Assembly: GCA_937873105.1 (NCBI GenBank)
Contig: CALMWD010000271.1
Location: 1 to 5,531, forward strand
DNA from: an uncultured Rhodanobacteraceae bacterium
GTDB taxonomy: Bacteria; Pseudomonadota; Gammaproteobacteria; Xanthomonadales; Ahniellaceae
Direction of reading: 5' to 3'
DNA length: 5,531 bases
The position numbers and the translations under genes are program-made. This document shows, in pieces, positions 5,219 to 5,531 of this stretch (position 1 is the stretch's first letter; each line of letters opens with the position of its first letter). The notes under the pieces are model-generated. The model was not told where the DNA came from. It searched no databases and worked only from the letters and a program-made list of their open reading frames with translations.

Positions 5219-5531
5219 GCGCCTGATCCGCTGGTCGCTGGCGCATCGCGGCGTGGTGCTGGTCGCGACCGTGCTGCTGACCGTCGCCAGCCTGCTGTCG
5301 GTGCGCGGTCTCAAGCTCGACGCCATCCCCGACCTGAGCGAGGTGCAGGTGATCGTGCGCGTGCCGGCGATGGGACGTGCGCCGCAGATCGTCGAGGACC
5401 AGATCACCTATCCGATCACCACGCGCATGCTCGCCCTGCCGAAAGCGACGGCGGTGCGCGGCTTCTCGATGTACGGAGACGCCTTCGTCTACGTCCTGTT
5501 CGAGGACGGCACCGACCTGTACTGGGCGCGT
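5211..5531 (+). CDS. cusA: CusA-like heavy-metal RND efflux pump, N-terminal part (runs off the window)
   Basis: The first 107 residues of an inner-membrane RND transporter that normally runs to about 1,030-1,050. It starts MIERLIRWSLAHR, followed by the first membrane helix (about 14-31), then LDAIPDLSEVQVIV (36-49), APQIVEDQITYPIT (57-70), a VRGFS block at 82-86, FVYVLFEDGTD (92-102) and YWAR. These are hallmark blocks of the CusA/CzcA (HME) branch, and FEDGTD-YWAR is especially close to CusA. Proton-relay and Met-ladder residues lie beyond the window. The ATG lies inside the end of cusB (ATGATTGA shared, 5211-5218), indicating coupled translation and a fixed adaptor:pump ratio. Oddity: residues 52-55 read PAMG where homologues usually have a YPG or WPG turn before (Q/R)AP. 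An outer-membrane CusC partner is not seen upstream and may lie downstream. Confidence 0.92.
   Translation, partial: MIERLIRWSLAHRGVVLVATVLLTVASLLSVRGLKLDAIPDLSEVQVIVRVPAMGRAPQIVEDQITYPITTRMLALPKATAVRGFSMYGDAFVYVLFEDGTDLYWAR

Overview
The window is GC-rich (about two thirds G+C by eye), densely packed and proteobacterial in character. A CopL-like secreted Cys-rich protein, a CusBA-type efflux pair, an NnrS membrane protein and UbiD together suggest a gammaproteobacterium of the Xanthomonadales/Lysobacterales type. That placement is an inference from gene content and composition, not a demonstrated assignment. No RNA genes, insertion sequences, CRISPR arrays or phage genes are visible. Every stretch longer than about 110 bases is coding.

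Layout: the left 3.4 kb is on the minus strand. Read in the direction of transcription it holds nnrS (3429-2203), a 642-residue PLP-dependent decarboxylase of the bacterial tyrosine decarboxylase type (2105-177), and the first 60 codons of a UbiD-family decarboxylase (180-1, cut by the window edge). The two decarboxylase genes overlap by an ATGA junction and are probably co-translated. The right 2 kb is on the plus strand: a small secreted Cys-rich CopL-like gene (3539-3910), a CusB-like lipoprotein adaptor carrying a heavy-metal-binding domain (3974-5218), and the first 107 codons of a CusA-like RND pump (5211-5531, cut by the window edge). The last two overlap by 8 bases.

The most interesting signal is regulatory. 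Three sites resembling the FNR/Anr/Dnr/NnrR operator (TTGAY-N4-RTCAA) lie in the only two sizeable intergenic regions. Two sit 23 bp apart between the divergent nnrS and copper-efflux units, and one sits upstream of the PLP decarboxylase. Each is about 31-32 bp from a -10-like hexamer of the form xAxACT, the geometry expected of a class II activator centred near -41.5. The nnrS and decarboxylase promoters share an almost identical box and an almost identical -10/start block at exactly the same spacing, although the DNA between the blocks has diverged.

Working model (inference): an oxygen- or NO-responsive CRP/FNR-family regulator controls three units together: NnrS (nitric oxide/nitrosative stress), an envelope Cu(I)/Ag(I) efflux system (copper is more toxic without oxygen) and an aromatic amino acid decarboxylase-UbiD pair. 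The link from the first two to the last is the least expected part.
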